Positions 12,946-12,948 of a stretch of 12,948 nucleotides of DNA are shown in pieces; the first letter of the stretch is position 1, and every line of letters begins with the position of its first letter. The notes beneath the pieces are model-generated. The model was not told the origin of the DNA, made no database searches, and was given only the letters and a program-made list of their open reading frames with translations. The translations under genes were made by a program, and so were the position numbers. This DNA is from SKVL01 sp046542915 (lineage in GTDB: Bacteria; Patescibacteriota; Minisyncoccia; Phycocordibacterales; CSBR16-193): contig JBKHAI010000020.1 in the NCBI GenBank assembly GCA_046542915.1, positions 1-12,948 on the forward strand. The letters run 5' to 3'.

Positions 12946-12948
12946 GAT

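Overview
This window (about 40% G+C by eye) looks like chromosomal DNA from an uncultivated small-genome bacterium, most likely a member of the Candidate Phyla Radiation/Patescibacteria. The case is circumstantial. Genes are short and densely packed, with an eclectic gene set: a single M16 peptidase, a small membrane-anchored methyltransferase, a rubrerythrin, a DUF3850 protein and an FtsH-N-terminus fusion. There are no recognisable metabolic operons, and Shine-Dalgarno sequences are almost absent. The genetic code appears standard, since rubrerythrin ends in TGA. No rRNA, tRNA, CRISPR array or transposase is visible.

Layout, left to right. 1-138: non-coding lead-in. 139-1323 (+): M16 zinc peptidase. 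1324-1601: odd intergenic DNA with a repeat-like motif and competing open frames. 1602-2159 (+): membrane-anchored SAM methyltransferase. 2244-2660 (+): C-terminal half of an alpha/beta hydrolase, probably a gene remnant. 2905-3660 (+): SDR oxidoreductase, followed closely by a coiled-coil protein (3669-4061) and a strong hairpin terminator (4176-4206). 4352-5809 (+): ABC-F ATPase. 5912-6181 (+): DUF3850/ASCH-like protein. 6226-6801 (+): rubrerythrin.

7001-8899 (+): a compact SOS operon. A perfect LexA-type palindrome sits between the -35 and -10 elements, driving a helix-turn-helix/UmuD-like autoprotease and, two bases later, a Y-family DNA polymerase with a beta-clamp motif. 8929-11619 (-): a P2-type cation ATPase, convergent with the polymerase, with unusual ion-site residues. 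11620-11957: a 338-base intergenic region. 11958-12914 (+): a protein joining the membrane/extracytoplasmic N-terminus of FtsH to a Schlafen-type AlbA_2 domain, with no AAA or protease domain.

Two themes stand out. First, damage and stress response: the SOS repressor/translesion polymerase pair and rubrerythrin. Second, short-leader or leaderless expression: several genes have a -10-like box only 7-14 bases before the start codon, most clearly lexA/umuD-like and the P-type ATPase. The strongest candidates for something undescribed are the FtsH_ext-AlbA_2 fusion and the combined LexA/UmuD-UmuC module.
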